Origin: Sediminihabitans luteus | GTDB lineage: Bacteria; Actinomycetota; Actinomycetes; Actinomycetales; Cellulomonadaceae | NCBI RefSeq assembly: GCF_002797595.1 | Contig: NZ_PGFE01000006.1 | Location: forward strand, 1 to 64,000 | DNA: 64,000 bases | Direction of reading: 5' to 3' | In this document: in pieces, positions 31,766 to 42,073 of the stretch | How positions within the stretch are numbered: position 1 is the stretch's first letter | Layout: every line of letters begins with the position of its first letter | Notes under the pieces: model-generated | Told to the model about the DNA's origin: nothing | What the model saw: only the letters and a program-made list of their open reading frames with translations | Database searches by the model: none | Position numbers and translations under genes: made by a program

Positions 31766-32668
31766 GTGAGCGACACCACGCGCCCGAGCGCGAACGAGCC
31801 GACCGGTCCGCAGCCGACCGTGTCCCACGATGCCGTGACTCCGAAGACCACGTCCCAGAACGCCGCGTCCCAGGAAGCCGTGTCCCGGTCGACCGTCACC
31901 GGGCCGGGCCCGTTGGACCCCACGGACGACGTCCGCGGCGGTCCCGCGGGAGCCGGCGATCCGGACGGGGCGGGGGACGGCGTGTCGGACGCCGCGGCGC
32001 GAGGCTCCGGGGCGCAGGCCGCCTCGTTCCTGCGCGAGGTCGCGATCGTCGTCCTCGCCGCGCTCGTGCTGTCGTGGCTGATCAAGACGTTCCTCGTGCA
32101 GGCGTTCTACATCCCGTCCCAGTCCATGGAGGACACGCTCCAGAAGGACGACCGGGTGATGGTCTCTCGCCTCGTGCCCGGCGTGTTCGACGTGCACCGT
32201 GGCGACGTGGTCGTCTTCCGGGACTCCGCCGACTGGCTCACGCAGCGCCCGACGGCGGAGCCCGGCCCGCTCAGACGAGCCCTCGTCTGGGTGGGGCTGC
32301 TCCCCCAGGACTCGGACGAGCACCTGATCAAGCGCGTCATCGGCACGCCCGGCGACCACGTGACGTGCTGCACGGCCGAGGGCAAGGTGTCGGTCAACGG
32401 CGTCGCGATCGACGAGCCGTACCTCAAGCCGGGATCGGTCCCGAGCGAGATCGAGTTCGACCGGGTCGTGCCCGACGGCATGCTGTTCGTGATGGGCGAC
32501 AACCGGCAGGACTCGATCGACTCGCGCTACCACGAGAACGACGGCAACGGCGGCTTCGTGCCGATCGACGAGGTCACCGGGACGGCCTTCGTGCTCGTGT
32601 GGCCGTTCGACCGCTTCACCTGGATGACCAACCCGGGCGAGGTCTTCGCCGACGTCCCCGCGCCCTGA
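31766..32668 (+). CDS. lepB: Signal peptidase I, first tandem copy
   Basis: The 300-residue membrane protease removes signal peptides from exported proteins. A disordered N-terminus of about 85 residues contains five 15-bp-encoded pentapeptides. A membrane helix (about 91-113) precedes the catalytic Ser120 in YIPSQSM. The general base is Lys189 in [23 protein letters not shown] is the last family box. From residue 88 onward it is nearly identical to the next gene. Start GTG 31766 is set by CATAGT 6 nt upstream; an earlier ATG at 31736 is within the promoter. It likely works with SRP and Sec proteins. Confidence 0.94.
   Translation: MSDTTRPSANEPTGPQPTVSHDAVTPKTTSQNAASQEAVSRSTVTGPGPLDPTDDVRGGPAGAGDPDGAGDGVSDAAARGSGAQAASFLREVAIVVLAALVLSWLIKTFLVQAFYIPSQSMEDTLQKDDRVMVSRLVPGVFDVHRGDVVVFRDSADWLTQRPTAEPGPLRRALVWVGLLPQDSDEHLIKRVIGTPGDHVTCCTAEGKVSVNGVAIDEPYLKPGSVPSEIEFDRVVPDGMLFVMGDNRQDSIDSRYHENDGNGGFVPIDEVTGTAFVLVWPFDRFTWMTNPGEVFADVPAP
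31820..31894 (+). repeat. 15-bp repeat in the lepB copy-1 N-terminus
   Basis: Five in-frame 15-bp units encode [20 protein letters not shown] and VSRST. The common core is GTCCC at the second codon. Confidence 0.7.
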
Positions 32669-32739
32669 AGCCTCCCGCCCCGCTCCGTCGCGGCGGGCGG
32701 TCCCCGGGTGCGGCGTTTCACGCACGGCGTCCGAGGTGG

Positions 32740-32745
32740 CAGAGT
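32740..32745 (+). promoter_or_regulatory. -10 element of the second signal peptidase
   Basis: CAGAGT ends 6 nt before GTG 32752. Confidence 0.38.
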
Positions 32746-32751
32746 GTGCGC

Positions 32752-33486
32752 GTGACCTACGACGCCGCGCCCGAACCCGTGCCCGCTCCCGAGGGCGTCG
32801 CGGCGACCGGCCGTCCCGCGAAGCGCAGCTCGTTCCTGCGCGAGGTCGCGATCGTCGTCGTCACGGCGCTCGTGCTGTCGTGGCTCATCAAGACGTTCCT
32901 CGTGCAGGCGTTCTACATCCCGAGCGAGTCGATGGAGGCCACTCTCCAGAAGGACGACCGCGTGATGGTCTCTCGCCTCGTGCCCGGCGTGTTCGACGTG
33001 CACCGCGGCGACGTCATCGTCTTCAAGGACCCGGGCAACTGGCTCGGCGCCACGCCCGAGCCGGAGCCCGGACCGGTCCGGGGCGCCCTGACGGACGTGC
33101 TCACGTGGATCGGTCTCGTGCCGCAGGACTCGGGCGAGCACCTGATCAAGCGCGTCATCGGGACGCCCGGCGACCACGTGACGTGCTGCACGGCCGAGGG
33201 CAAGGTGTCGGTCAACGGCGTCGCGATCGACGAGCCGTACCTCAAGCCCGGCTCGGTCCCGAGCGAGATCGAGTTCGACCGGGTCGTGCCCGACGACATG
33301 CTGTTCGTGATGGGCGACAACCGGCAGAACTCCGCGGACTCGCGCTACCAGACCGGCAACCCGGGCGGCGGGTACGTCCCCATGGACGACGTGACCGGGA
33401 CGGCCTTCGTGCTCGTGTGGCCGTTCGACCGCTTCACGTGGATGAAGAACCCGGGCGACGTCTTCGCCGACGTCCCGGCACCGTGA
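32752..33486 (+). CDS. lepB: Signal peptidase I, second tandem copy
   Basis: The 244-residue paralogue has a short 25-residue N-terminus, a membrane helix at about 30-52, Ser60 in YIPSESM and Lys133 in [11 protein letters not shown]. It differs from the first copy in a few loop segments, including an extra stretch at about 98-122. An 86-bp block is identical in both genes (32345-32430 and 33163-33248), which points to recent duplication or gene conversion. All catalytic residues are kept, so both copies should be active. Its stop overlaps the rnhB start (GTGA). Confidence 0.93.
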   Translation: MTYDAAPEPVPAPEGVAATGRPAKRSSFLREVAIVVVTALVLSWLIKTFLVQAFYIPSESMEATLQKDDRVMVSRLVPGVFDVHRGDVIVFKDPGNWLGATPEPEPGPVRGALTDVLTWIGLVPQDSGEHLIKRVIGTPGDHVTCCTAEGKVSVNGVAIDEPYLKPGSVPSEIEFDRVVPDDMLFVMGDNRQNSADSRYQTGNPGGGYVPMDDVTGTAFVLVWPFDRFTWMKNPGDVFADVPAP

Positions 33487-34217
33487 CGCCCGCCCGCACG
33501 GTGCGCGCCGCGCCCGACCTGCGGCACGAGACGGCGCTGCTCGGCTCGGGTGCACGGCTCGTGGCCGGCATGGACGAGGTCGGCCGTGGTGCGCTCGCCG
33601 GGCCGGTGAGCGTCGGTGTCGTCGTGGTCGACGCCGCGACCGGCGTCTGCCCCGACGGCCTGACCGACTCCAAGCTGCTGACCGCGGCCCGGCGGGACGC
33701 GCTCGTCGAGCCGACGCGCGGCTGGTGCGTCGCCTGGGCCGTGGGTCACGCAGGCCCGGCCGAGATCGACGCGCACGGGATCGTCGCGGCGCTGCGGCTC
33801 GCCGGGCGTCGTGCGCTCGCGCAGGTGCGCCGCCGCGTCGGCGACGTCGACGTCGTGCTGCTCGACGGCTCGCACGACTGGCTCACCCGACCTGCGACGT
33901 TCGACCTGTTCGAGGCGGTCGCGCGCGACCCCGAGGCCGAGGACGGGCCCGAGCCTGCGGTGCGCACCCTGGTCAAGGCCGACCTGCAGTGCGCGTCGGT
34001 GGCCGGCGCGAGCGTCCTCGCCAAGTGCGAGCGCGACGCGCTGCTCACCGGTCTCGCGCACCAGTACCCGCAGTACGGCTGGGAGCAGAACAAGGGCTAC
34101 GCCTCGGCCGCGCACACCGCGGCGCTGCGCCTGCACGGCGCCACGCCGCAGCACCGGCGCAGCTGGCGGCTGCCCGAGCGCGTGCTGGACGTGCCGACCC
34201 CCGTGCATGAGGAATGA
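33483..34217 (+). CDS. rnhB: Ribonuclease HII
   Basis: The 244-residue endonuclease cuts the RNA strand of RNA-DNA hybrids and starts the removal of ribonucleotides from DNA. The metal-binding acidic residues are in [14 protein letters not shown] (Asp and Glu), VLLDGSHDW and [33 protein letters not shown] is the C-terminal family signature. GTG 33483 overlaps the stop of the second lepB. The next gene begins 7 bp later. Confidence 0.95.
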   Translation: MTPARTVRAAPDLRHETALLGSGARLVAGMDEVGRGALAGPVSVGVVVVDAATGVCPDGLTDSKLLTAARRDALVEPTRGWCVAWAVGHAGPAEIDAHGIVAALRLAGRRALAQVRRRVGDVDVVLLDGSHDWLTRPATFDLFEAVARDPEAEDGPEPAVRTLVKADLQCASVAGASVLAKCERDALLTGLAHQYPQYGWEQNKGYASAAHTAALRLHGATPQHRRSWRLPERVLDVPTPVHEE

Positions 34218-34224
34218 TGGGCAC

Positions 34225-34524
34225 GTGAGCGCCGAGGACCTGGAGAACTACGAGACCGAGATGGAGCTCGCCCTGTACCGGGAGTACAGGGACGTGGTGA
34301 ACCTCTTCGCCTACGTCGTCGAGACCGAACGTCGCTTCTACCTGGCGAACCACGTCGACCTGCAGGTGCGGTCGGCCGCGGGCGAGGTGTACTTCGAGCT
34401 CCGGCTCGCGGACGCCTGGGTGTGGGACGTGTACCGCTCGGCCCGGTTCGTGAAGTCGGTGCGGGTCGTGACGTTCAAGGACGTCAACGTCGAAGAGCTC
34501 GCCAAGGCCGACCTGCAGCTCTGA
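34225..34524 (+). CDS. DUF2469 protein
   Basis: The 99-residue protein belongs to DUF2469, a small actinobacterial family encoded next to rnhB. SAEDLENYETEMELALYREYRDV is its conserved opening, and the rest contains FAYVVETERRFYLANHVDL. Its role is unknown. The GTG start follows AATGAT by 6 nt and lies 7 bp after rnhB, so it may be read from its own leaderless transcript as well as by read-through. Confidence 0.88.
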   Translation: MSAEDLENYETEMELALYREYRDVVNLFAYVVETERRFYLANHVDLQVRSAAGEVYFELRLADAWVWDVYRSARFVKSVRVVTFKDVNVEELAKADLQL

Positions 34525-34649
34525 CGGCGTCCGCACGCCGCACGAGGATCGTCCACAGGTCCGTCGTCGGCACGGCTGTCCCCAGCGTCGTGGTGCCACC
34601 CTCGACCCTCGTACGGTGAGTGCCGCAGCGTGGGCGTCGGAGGTGACGC

Positions 34650-35006
34650 ATGCGCGCGACGGACGCCGTGGGCAGGTACGGGGAGACGGTGGTGGCCCGC
34701 CACCTGGAGCAGGCAGGCTGGCAGGTCCTCGACAGGAACTGGCGGGGGACCAGGGGAGAGCTCGACATCGTCGCGCTCGACGGCGACGAGATCGTCGCGG
34801 TCGAGGTCAAGACGCGGCGCGGGAGCACCTACGGTCACCCCGCCGAGGCGGTCACGCTCGCGAAGCTCGCGCGGCTGCGCCGGCTCGCGGGCGAGTGGCT
34901 CACCACGCACGAGGCGCGGGCCCGGTCGGTGCGTATCGACGTCGTCGCGGTGACGGTCCCGCGGGCCGGCGCGGCCGAGCTCGAGCACCTGCGAGGTGTT
35001 TGGTGA
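34650..35006 (+). CDS. yraN: UPF0102 / YraN-family nuclease-like protein
   Basis: The 118-residue protein has a restriction-endonuclease-like fold. It begins RATDAVGRYGETVVARHLEQAGW and contains RNWRGTRGELDIVALDGDEIVAVEVKTR, where the E-L-D and E-V-K residues form a PD-(D/E)xK-type site. GGAGGTGAC directly precedes ATG 34650. The stop overlaps the comM-like start. The order rnhB-DUF2469-yraN-comM-dprA is conserved in actinobacteria. Confidence 0.92.
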   Translation: MRATDAVGRYGETVVARHLEQAGWQVLDRNWRGTRGELDIVALDGDEIVAVEVKTRRGSTYGHPAEAVTLAKLARLRRLAGEWLTTHEARARSVRIDVVAVTVPRAGAAELEHLRGVW

Positions 35007-36544
35007 GCGGGCTCGGCACCACGCGTGCGGTCGCGCTCGTGGGCCTCGAGGGGCACGTGGTCGAGGTCCAGGCGCACCTCGCGGCGTCCATCCCGGCCTT
35101 CGCGCTCGTGGGCCTGCCCGACGCGGCGCTGAGCGAGTCCCGCGACCGGGTGCGCGCGGCGGTCTCCTCGACCGGGATCCCGTGGCCGCAACGGCGGATC
35201 ACGGTCAACCTCTCGCCCGCGGCGCTGCCCAAGACCGGCACCGCGTTCGACCTGTCCGTCGCCGTCGCGACCCTCGCCGGTGCGGGCCACCTGGCCGCAC
35301 GCGTCGACGAGGTCGTGCACCTCGGAGAGCTGGGTCTCGACGGGCGGCTGCACCCGGTGCGCGGCGTGCTCCCCGCGGTCGCCGCCGCCGTCGCCGCGGG
35401 CTACGCCGACGTCGTCGTCCCGGCCGCCGACGCCGCCGAGGCCGCGCTCGTGCCCGGCGCACGCGTGCGGGGAGCCGCCGACCTCGCCGAGGTCGTCCGG
35501 ATGCACGGTGGCACGGTCGAGACCACGCCCTCGCACCCGCCGGTCGCCCGACCCACGGTCCGCGCCGCGGGAGGTCCCGTCCCCGGCGACCTCGCCGACG
35601 TCGTCGGGCAGGACGACGCCCGGCACGCGGTCGAGGTCGCCGCCGCCGGCGGGCACCACCTGCTGCTCGTCGGGGCACCCGGCGCGGGCAAGACCATGCT
35701 GGCCTCGCGGCTCGTGGGCGTGCTGCCCGACCTCGACGAGCAGGACGCGATCGAGGTCACCGCGATCCACTCGGTCGCGGGCACCCTCGACCCGGCCCGA
35801 GGTCTCGTGCGACGGCCGCCGTTCGAGGACCCGCACCACACCGCGACGCCCGCCGCCGTCGTCGGCGGAGGCTCGGGCGTGCCCCGACCCGGTGCGGCCT
35901 CCCGCGCGCACCGGGGAGTGCTCTTCATGGACGAGGCACCCGAGTTCGGCGCCCGCGTGCTGCAGACCCTGCGCCAGCCCCTCGAGGAGGGACATCTCGT
36001 GATCCACCGGTCGGGCGGAACCGCCCGGTACCCCGCACGGTTCCAGCTCGTGCTCGCCGCGAACCCGTGCCCGTGCGGTCGGGCGGGCGGCAAGGGGCTC
36101 GACTGCACCTGCTCGTCGCTCGAGCGCCGCCGGTACTTCGCGCGGCTGTCCGGACCCCTGCTCGACCGCGTCGACCTGCAGCTCGACGTCCGCCCCGTGC
36201 GCGGCGTCGAGCTCGCCCGCAGCGGACCCCGGCCCGAGTCGACCGCCGTCGTCGCGGCCCGCGTCGCCGCCGCCCGCGCCGCGGCGGCACGCAGGCTCGC
36301 CGGCACCCCGTGGCGCACCAACGCCGAGGTCCCCGGGCCCTGGCTGCGGCGACGACTCGGTGCCGACCGCACCCTGCTCACGGACGTCGACGCAGCGCTC
36401 GACCGTGGCCTCATCAGCCTGCGCGGGGCCGACCGGGCCCTGCGGGTCGCGTGGACCCTCGCCGACCTCGCGGGCCGTGACGCGCCGTCACGCGCCGACG
36501 TCGGCCAGGGCCTGGCGCTGCGGACGAGGAGCCACCATGGCTGA
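35003..36544 (+). CDS. comM: ComM/YifB-family Mg-chelatase-like AAA+ ATPase
   Basis: The 513-residue protein is a ComM-type helicase that promotes branch migration when foreign DNA recombines. The N-terminal Lon-like domain (1-165) includes VGLPDAALSESRDRVRAA and NLSPAALPKTGTAFDL. The AAA+ core begins at about 190, with Walker A GAPGAGKTM near residue 225, and Walker B in GVLFMDEAPEF. A C-terminal domain has the NPCPCGRAGG cysteine motif. GTG 35003 overlaps the yraN stop, and its own stop overlaps dprA by 8 bp. Co-operation with DprA in DNA uptake or repair is likely. Confidence 0.92.
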   Translation: MSGLGTTRAVALVGLEGHVVEVQAHLAASIPAFALVGLPDAALSESRDRVRAAVSSTGIPWPQRRITVNLSPAALPKTGTAFDLSVAVATLAGAGHLAARVDEVVHLGELGLDGRLHPVRGVLPAVAAAVAAGYADVVVPAADAAEAALVPGARVRGAADLAEVVRMHGGTVETTPSHPPVARPTVRAAGGPVPGDLADVVGQDDARHAVEVAAAGGHHLLLVGAPGAGKTMLASRLVGVLPDLDEQDAIEVTAIHSVAGTLDPARGLVRRPPFEDPHHTATPAAVVGGGSGVPRPGAASRAHRGVLFMDEAPEFGARVLQTLRQPLEEGHLVIHRSGGTARYPARFQLVLAANPCPCGRAGGKGLDCTCSSLERRRYFARLSGPLLDRVDLQLDVRPVRGVELARSGPRPESTAVVAARVAAARAAAARRLAGTPWRTNAEVPGPWLRRRLGADRTLLTDVDAALDRGLISLRGADRALRVAWTLADLAGRDAPSRADVGQGLALRTRSHHG

Positions 36545-37787
36545 CGGCCGGCCGGACTTCGACGTCCACGACCAGCGGCTCGCGCGGGCCGCCTGGAGCC
36601 GCATCGCCGAACCCGGTGACGAGGTCGCCGGCGCCCTCGTGGCGGCGCTCGGACCGTGCGAGGCGCTCGACTGGCTCTACGGGACCCTGTCGTCCCAGGA
36701 GCCCGCCCCCGGCGCGGTGCTCGCCGGCCTCGGAGGTGTCGGCACGCCCCGGGCGCGCGAACGGCTGCGCCGGGCGACCGCACGGTGGGCGGTGCGTGCC
36801 ACCGAGGTCGACCCGCGGCGCGAGCTGCGCGTGCTCGACCGCCTCGGGGGAACCCTCCTCGTCCCTGGGGACCCTGCCTGGCCGACGGCGCTCGCGGACC
36901 TCGGCCCCGCGAGCCCCTGGTGCCTGTGGGTCCGGGGGGCCCTCCCGCCCGACCTCGGCGCGCGGTCGGTGGCACTGGTCGGGGCACGGGCCTGCACCGA
37001 GTACGGGCGGACGGTCGCGACCGACCTCGCGGAGGGTCTCGCGGCGCGCGACTTCGTCGTCGTCTCAGGCGGTGCGTACGGCATCGACGCGGCCGCGCAC
37101 CGCGGCGCCCTCGTGGGCGGGGCGGCGACCGTGGCATTCCTCGCGGGCGGGGTCGACCGGCTCTACCCGGCGGGCAACGCCGACCTCCTGCGCGCGATGG
37201 TGGAGGCCGGCGGCGCGGTCGTGAGCGAGGTGCCCCCAGGGTCGGTGCCCAGCCGGGTGCGCTTCCTGCTGCGCAACCGCCTCATCGCCGCAGCCTCGAC
37301 CGCCACGGTCGTGGTCGAGGCGGCCTGGCGGTCGGGCTCGCTGAGCACCGCGGCGCGGGCCGCCGACCTCGGGCGACCCGTCGGGGCGGTCCCCGGGCCC
37401 GTGACCTCGATGGCGTCCAGCGGGAGCCACCGCCTGCTGCGCGACGGCGCGGTCTGCGTGACCGACGTCGACGAGGTCGCGGACCTCGCGGGTCGGGTCG
37501 GCGCCGACCTCGCGCCCGCGCACGCGTCACCCTGCCTGCCCGAGGACGACCTCGACCCGGTCGCACGTCGTGTGCTCGAGGCGCTCCCCGTGCGGTCGGG
37601 CGCGGAGGCGGGATCGGTCGCCCGCGCCGCCGGGCTCGCACCCGACGAGACCAGGGGAGCCCTCGGGCTCCTCGAGCTCCAGGGGCTCGCCGTCCGCGGT
37701 CCGGCAGGCTGGCGCCGGGGTGCGCGTGGAGGTCGAGCGCGGGTCGGAGCGCCTGACCCGGACGCGGCCGCCGGCCCGGCACACTGA
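36537..37787 (+). CDS. dprA: DNA-processing protein DprA
   Basis: The 416-residue protein loads RecA on incoming single-stranded DNA. The Rossmann-like core holds [36 protein letters not shown] and [15 protein letters not shown]. Later conserved parts are [20 protein letters not shown] and a C-terminal winged-helix region from about 340. An N-terminal SAM-like segment precedes residue 110. ATG 36537 overlaps the end of the comM-like gene. The xerC GTG is 4 bp after the stop. Confidence 0.95.
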   Translation: MADGRPDFDVHDQRLARAAWSRIAEPGDEVAGALVAALGPCEALDWLYGTLSSQEPAPGAVLAGLGGVGTPRARERLRRATARWAVRATEVDPRRELRVLDRLGGTLLVPGDPAWPTALADLGPASPWCLWVRGALPPDLGARSVALVGARACTEYGRTVATDLAEGLAARDFVVVSGGAYGIDAAAHRGALVGGAATVAFLAGGVDRLYPAGNADLLRAMVEAGGAVVSEVPPGSVPSRVRFLLRNRLIAAASTATVVVEAAWRSGSLSTAARAADLGRPVGAVPGPVTSMASSGSHRLLRDGAVCVTDVDEVADLAGRVGADLAPAHASPCLPEDDLDPVARRVLEALPVRSGAEAGSVARAAGLAPDETRGALGLLELQGLAVRGPAGWRRGARGGRARVGAPDPDAAAGPAH

Positions 37788-37791
37788 CCAG

Positions 37792-38703
37792 GTGACGACC
37801 GAGAGCACCACCGACGACGACGCCGTCGGCGCGTTCGCCGAGCACCTGACGCTCGGTCGCGGGCTCGCGGCCAACTCGGTGCGGGCCTACGTGCGCGACG
37901 TCGAGCACCTGCTCGCATTCGTCGGACCCGACGTGCCGCTCGACGCGATCGACCTCGCCGCCCTGCGCGCCTGGCTCGCGCAGGGCAGCGAGCGCGGCCA
38001 CGCCCGGGCGACCCTCGCGCGGCGCGGCGCCTCCGCGCGCGCGTTCTTCGCCTGGGCGCGGCGCACAGGACGCGTCGACGTCGACCCCGCCGTCCGGCTC
38101 GCGAGCCCGCGCGTCGCCCGGCGGCTGCCGACCGTGCTCGAGGTCGATCCCGCGCGGGTCCTCATGGAGCGCGCACGGGAGCTCGCCCAGGACGGCTCGC
38201 CCGAGGCGGTCCGCGCATGGGTCGCGGTCGAGCTGCTCTACGCCACGGGCGCGCGCGTCTCCGAGCTCGTGGGGCTCGACGTGGGCGACGTCGACCGCGC
38301 CGAGCGCACCGTGCGGGTGCTCGGCAAGGGCGCGAAGGAGAGGGTCGTGCCCTTCGGGGTCCCGGCCGGACGCGCGCTCGACGCCTGGCTCTCCGGGCCG
38401 CGCGCCCACCTCGACCGGGGAACCGCCGGGGCGGCGCTGCTGATCGGCGACCGCGGCGGGCGATGGGGGCAGCGCCAGGTGCGCGAGACCGTGCACCGGC
38501 TCGCGGCGCTCGCGGCGGTCGACGACGTGGCGCCCCACGACCTGCGGCACAGCGCCGCGACGCACCTGCTCGCGGGCGGCTCGGACCTGCGCACCGTGCA
38601 GGAGGTGCTCGGCCACTCGAGCCTCGCGACCACCGAGCGGTACACGCACGTGAGCGCAGACCGGCTCCGCGCGTCGTTCGAGCAGGCGTTCCCCCGCGCG
38701 TAG
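37792..38703 (+). CDS. xerC: Tyrosine recombinase XerC
   Basis: The 303-residue recombinase resolves chromosome dimers at dif. The N-terminal SAM-like domain covers residues 1-95. The catalytic residues are Arg155 in TGARVSEL, Lys in [10 protein letters not shown], His249 and Arg252 in [12 protein letters not shown], His in VLGHSS and the nucleophile Tyr284 in TERYTHVS. Length and position after dprA are typical of the chromosomal enzyme and not of a phage integrase. CACACT (37780-37785) before GTG 37792 could be a leaderless -10. Confidence 0.93.
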   Translation: MTTESTTDDDAVGAFAEHLTLGRGLAANSVRAYVRDVEHLLAFVGPDVPLDAIDLAALRAWLAQGSERGHARATLARRGASARAFFAWARRTGRVDVDPAVRLASPRVARRLPTVLEVDPARVLMERARELAQDGSPEAVRAWVAVELLYATGARVSELVGLDVGDVDRAERTVRVLGKGAKERVVPFGVPAGRALDAWLSGPRAHLDRGTAGAALLIGDRGGRWGQRQVRETVHRLAALAAVDDVAPHDLRHSAATHLLAGGSDLRTVQEVLGHSSLATTERYTHVSADRLRASFEQAFPRA

Positions 38704-38722
38704 TCGCTCGCGGGCCGTCACG

Positions 38723-38750
38723 CCGCGGGCGTACCCGGTCACGCCCGCGG
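38723..38750. terminator. Bidirectional terminator between xerC and the M23 gene
   Basis: CCGCGGGCGT (38723-38732) and ACGCCCGCGG (38741-38750) form a perfect 10-bp stem between two converging genes. Confidence 0.6.
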
Positions 38751-38760
38751 GACGATCAGC

Positions 38761-38784
38761 GACTGCGACTGCGACTGCGACTGC
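38761..38784. repeat. Hexanucleotide repeat (GACTGC)x4
   Basis: Four perfect GACTGC copies and a degenerate tail of GAC-rich triplets lie in the non-coding gap between convergent genes. Confidence 0.85.
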
Positions 38785-38866
38785 GACATCGACTCCGATA
38801 TCGGTGACGATCGTCGACATCGAGTTCGACGTCGACCGACCGCGTCCTGATCCATGGCTCCGGCCG

Positions 38867-39577
38867 TCAGCGCGGTGGGACCGGGAGCAGGACGACCGGT
38901 CCGCCGTCCAGGAACGCCATCGGGTCGAGGTAGACGTCGTCGCGGCGCACCCCCCAGTGCAGGCACGACGCCGGCATGCAGTGCCCCGCGACGTCCGCGA
39001 CGCTGCCGACCGGGTCGCCGAGCCCGACGGCGTCCCCGCGGCGGACGTCCGGGGCGACCGGTTCGAGCGACGACAGCAGGCCGTCCGCGTGCTGCACGAC
39101 CACGACGGGTCTGCCCGCGACCGGACCGGCGAACGTCACCATGCCCGCCGCGGGTGCGAGCACGGCAGCGCCCGGGAATGCCCGCAGGTCGACGCCACGG
39201 TGACCTGCGAGCCAATCCTGCGCGGGCGGGTCGAACGGGCGGACGACGTCGGGCTCGCCCGCGAGCGGCGGCTCGACCTGCGGTCTCGGGCTGCTCGCCG
39301 GTGCGCTGCCCGCGGACGTGGTGACCGCTGACGTGGTGCGCACGGCGACACGACCGGGCCAGGTCGGGGCCAGGGTGATCGCGGGGGCGGCCCCCGCCGG
39401 CGCACCCGTGGTCGCCATGTCACCCGTGGTCGCCGTGTCACCCGTGGCCGACGCGACGCGTATGGGCGTCGCGCCACCCACGAGAGATCCAGCGAGTGCT
39501 GCAGCGAGGACGCAGGCGAGGGTCGCAGCGAGCGCGGCGCTGCGGCGGGCGAGCGGGACGGAACGCATGGTCGTCAT
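38867..39577 (-). CDS. Secreted M23-family (LytM) peptidase-like protein
   Basis: The 236-residue protein starts MTTMRSVPLARRSAALAATLACVLAA, a signal peptide. A Thr/Gly-rich linker with three 18-bp repeats (GDTATT/GDMATT) follows. The LytM domain runs from about residue 120: HRGVDLRAFPGAAVLAPAAG holds the first Zn ligands (His and Asp), and CLHWGVRRDD the last His. The first His of the usual HxH pair is Cys in CLHW. In actinobacteria such LytM proteins occur upstream of rpsB, as here, and may be activators rather than peptidases. ATG 39577 is chosen because the signal peptide begins there. Confidence 0.82.
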   Translation of the reverse strand: MTTMRSVPLARRSAALAATLACVLAAALAGSLVGGATPIRVASATGDTATTGDMATTGAPAGAAPAITLAPTWPGRVAVRTTSAVTTSAGSAPASSPRPQVEPPLAGEPDVVRPFDPPAQDWLAGHRGVDLRAFPGAAVLAPAAGMVTFAGPVAGRPVVVVQHADGLLSSLEPVAPDVRRGDAVGLGDPVGSVADVAGHCMPASCLHWGVRRDDVYLDPMAFLDGGPVVLLPVPPR

Positions 39578-39821
39578 GCGCCGAGGGTGGCCCGCGACGT
39601 CCGGGCGTGGGCGCCGCCGTGGTGATCGGTGGACGGCGTGGGGGGAGGAGGGCGGCTGTGGACGAGCGTTCCTCACGCGCCCGCCGCCGGCGCGCCTGTC
39701 TGCCGACGCGCTTGTCAGTCCACGCGCCCGCCTGCCGACGCCCGTCGCCGTGGCGGGGCCACGGCCGCGTCGCAGGGCCGGCGGCCCGACCTCCCGGGAC
39801 TGGGCCGAGTCGCGCGTGCGG
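39578..39821. other. Intergenic region between the M23 gene and the rpsB promoter
   Basis: No gene is visible here. It must hold the minus-strand promoter of the M23 gene. Two CTGCCGACGC copies and a GC-rich inverted segment (about 39752-39788) are the only structures I can see. Confidence 0.4.
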
Positions 39822-39827
39822 TAGACT
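39822..39827 (+). promoter_or_regulatory. -10 element of the rpsB-tsf operon
   Basis: TAGACT lies 267 bp before the rpsB ATG. The -35 is poor. Transcription near 39834 would produce a long leader. Confidence 0.5.
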
Positions 39828-39833
39828 CGAAGT

Positions 39834-40093
39834 CGCGATCGGTGCGCCCACCGTGCCGGTCGACATCGCGTGCCTCATCCCGGTCCTTTTGGTGCGTCCC
39901 TTCGCGGGCGCCCTCGGCCCGGGTCGCACCGACAAGCGGTCCGTGCTCGCACGGCGTCGGTCGACGAGGCACCAGGGGTTCCGGCCACTCGGTCGGCACC
40001 GACAACCACTGCAGCGGTTCCCGTCCGTGACGGGTGCCGCACGATTCTGCGCGGCACCGGGTGGGTCCTGGGCCGCGTGCGAAAGGACGTGTC
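39834..40093 (+). other. Long 5' leader of rpsB
   Basis: About 260 nt of untranslated RNA are predicted before rpsB. A hairpin of GGTGCCGC with GCGGCACC lies at about 40040-40064. Long leaders before rpsB are used for S2 autoregulation in other bacteria; I cannot match this one to a described motif. AAAGGA (40082-40087) is the ribosome site. Confidence 0.4.
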
Positions 40094-41035
<942 letters not shown>

Positions 41036-41041
41036 TCCCGT

Positions 41042-41114
41042 GAGCCCCGGGCAGGCGTCGTCCTGCCCGGGGCTCCGTCGGGCCCGGGGCCCGCACCTCT
41101 CGGGTGCGGGCCCG
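41042..41114 (+). terminator. Two consecutive hairpins between rpsB and tsf
   Basis: GAGCCCCGGGCAGG (41042-41055) pairs perfectly with CCTGCCCGGGGCTC (41062-41075). A second hairpin, GGGCCCGCACC with GGGTGCGGGCCC, follows at 41087-41113. They may lower tsf expression relative to rpsB. Confidence 0.65.
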
Positions 41115-41188
41115 GCCCCAGCTCTCGCCCGCCGACGTCGGTGACGACGTCGGGCCGGGACATCCACACACGACGTAAGGAAGCAGAC

Positions 41189-42028
41189 ATGGCGAACTAC
41201 ACCGCTGCTGACATCAAGGCGCTCCGCGAGCGCACCGGCGCCGGCATGCTCGACGTCAAGAAGGCGCTCGACGAGGCCGACGGCAACGCCGAGAAGGCGC
41301 TCGAGATCATCCGCGTCAAGGGCCTCAAGGGCGTCGCCAAGCGTGAGGGCAACACGACGTCCGAGGGCCTCGTGGCCGTCAAGGTGTCGGACGTCGACGG
41401 CGGCCAGGTGGCCACGGTCGTCGAGGTCAACTCCGAGACCGACTTCGTCGCGAAGAACGACAAGTTCATCGGCTTCGCCAACGAGGTGCTCGACGCCGTC
41501 GCGGCCGCCGGTGCCGCGGACCTCGACGCCGCCCTCGCCGCCCCGCTCGGCGACGGCACCGTCCAGGACGCCGTCAACGGCGCCGCCGCGACGATGGGCG
41601 AGAAGATCGTCCTGCGTCGCGTCGCCCGCCTCGAGGGCGAGAAGGTCACGGCCTACCTGCACCGCACGGCCAAGGACCTCCCGCCGTCGATCGCCGCGGT
41701 CGTCGTGACCGACGCCGCGGGCGAGGCCGTCGCCAAGGACGTCGCGCAGCACATCGCCGCGATGTCGCCCGAGTTCCTCAGCCGCGAGGACGTCCCGGCC
41801 GAGACGGTCGAGAACGAGCGTCGCATCGCCGAGGAGACCTCGCGCAACGAGGGCAAGCCCGAGGCCGCGCTCCCGAAGATCGTCGAGGGTCGCCTCAACG
41901 GCTTCTTCAAGTCGGCCGTGCTGCTCGACCAGCCGCTCGCCAAGGACCCGAAGCAGAGCGTCGCGCAGACGCTCGCGGGCGTCGGCGGCACGCTGAACGC
42001 GTTCGTGCGCTTCCGCGTCGGTTCCTGA
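41189..42028 (+). CDS. tsf: Elongation factor Ts
   Basis: The 279-residue exchange factor releases GDP from EF-Tu. MANYTAADIKALRERTGAGM is the UBA-like N-terminal domain, with LDVKKALDEADGN and the EF-Ts signature. ETDFVAKNDKF and AYLHR mark the core domains. TAAGGAAGC before ATG 41189 supports the start; the frame could extend upstream to 41141 without a ribosome site. It forms the rpsB-tsf pair and ends in a terminator. Confidence 0.96.
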   Translation: MANYTAADIKALRERTGAGMLDVKKALDEADGNAEKALEIIRVKGLKGVAKREGNTTSEGLVAVKVSDVDGGQVATVVEVNSETDFVAKNDKFIGFANEVLDAVAAAGAADLDAALAAPLGDGTVQDAVNGAAATMGEKIVLRRVARLEGEKVTAYLHRTAKDLPPSIAAVVVTDAAGEAVAKDVAQHIAAMSPEFLSREDVPAETVENERRIAEETSRNEGKPEAALPKIVEGRLNGFFKSAVLLDQPLAKDPKQSVAQTLAGVGGTLNAFVRFRVGS

Positions 42029-42043
42029 CCGACGCACCCGCAC

Positions 42044-42073
42044 CGGCCCGGCCCACCCTGGTGGGCCGGGCCG
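42044..42073 (+). terminator. Terminator after tsf
   Basis: CGGCCCGGCCCACC (42044-42057) and GGTGGGCCGGGCCG (42060-42073) give a stem of about 13 bp. Confidence 0.7.

Noticed and set aside
31766-33486. One signal peptidase gene split by a frameshift
   Set aside because: Both frames have a complete membrane helix, a catalytic Ser and Lys and a full C-terminus, so they are two genes.
37792-38703. Phage or integron integrase
   Set aside because: The gene has XerC length and motifs and sits in the conserved dprA-xerC position, with no attachment site, tRNA or phage genes nearby.
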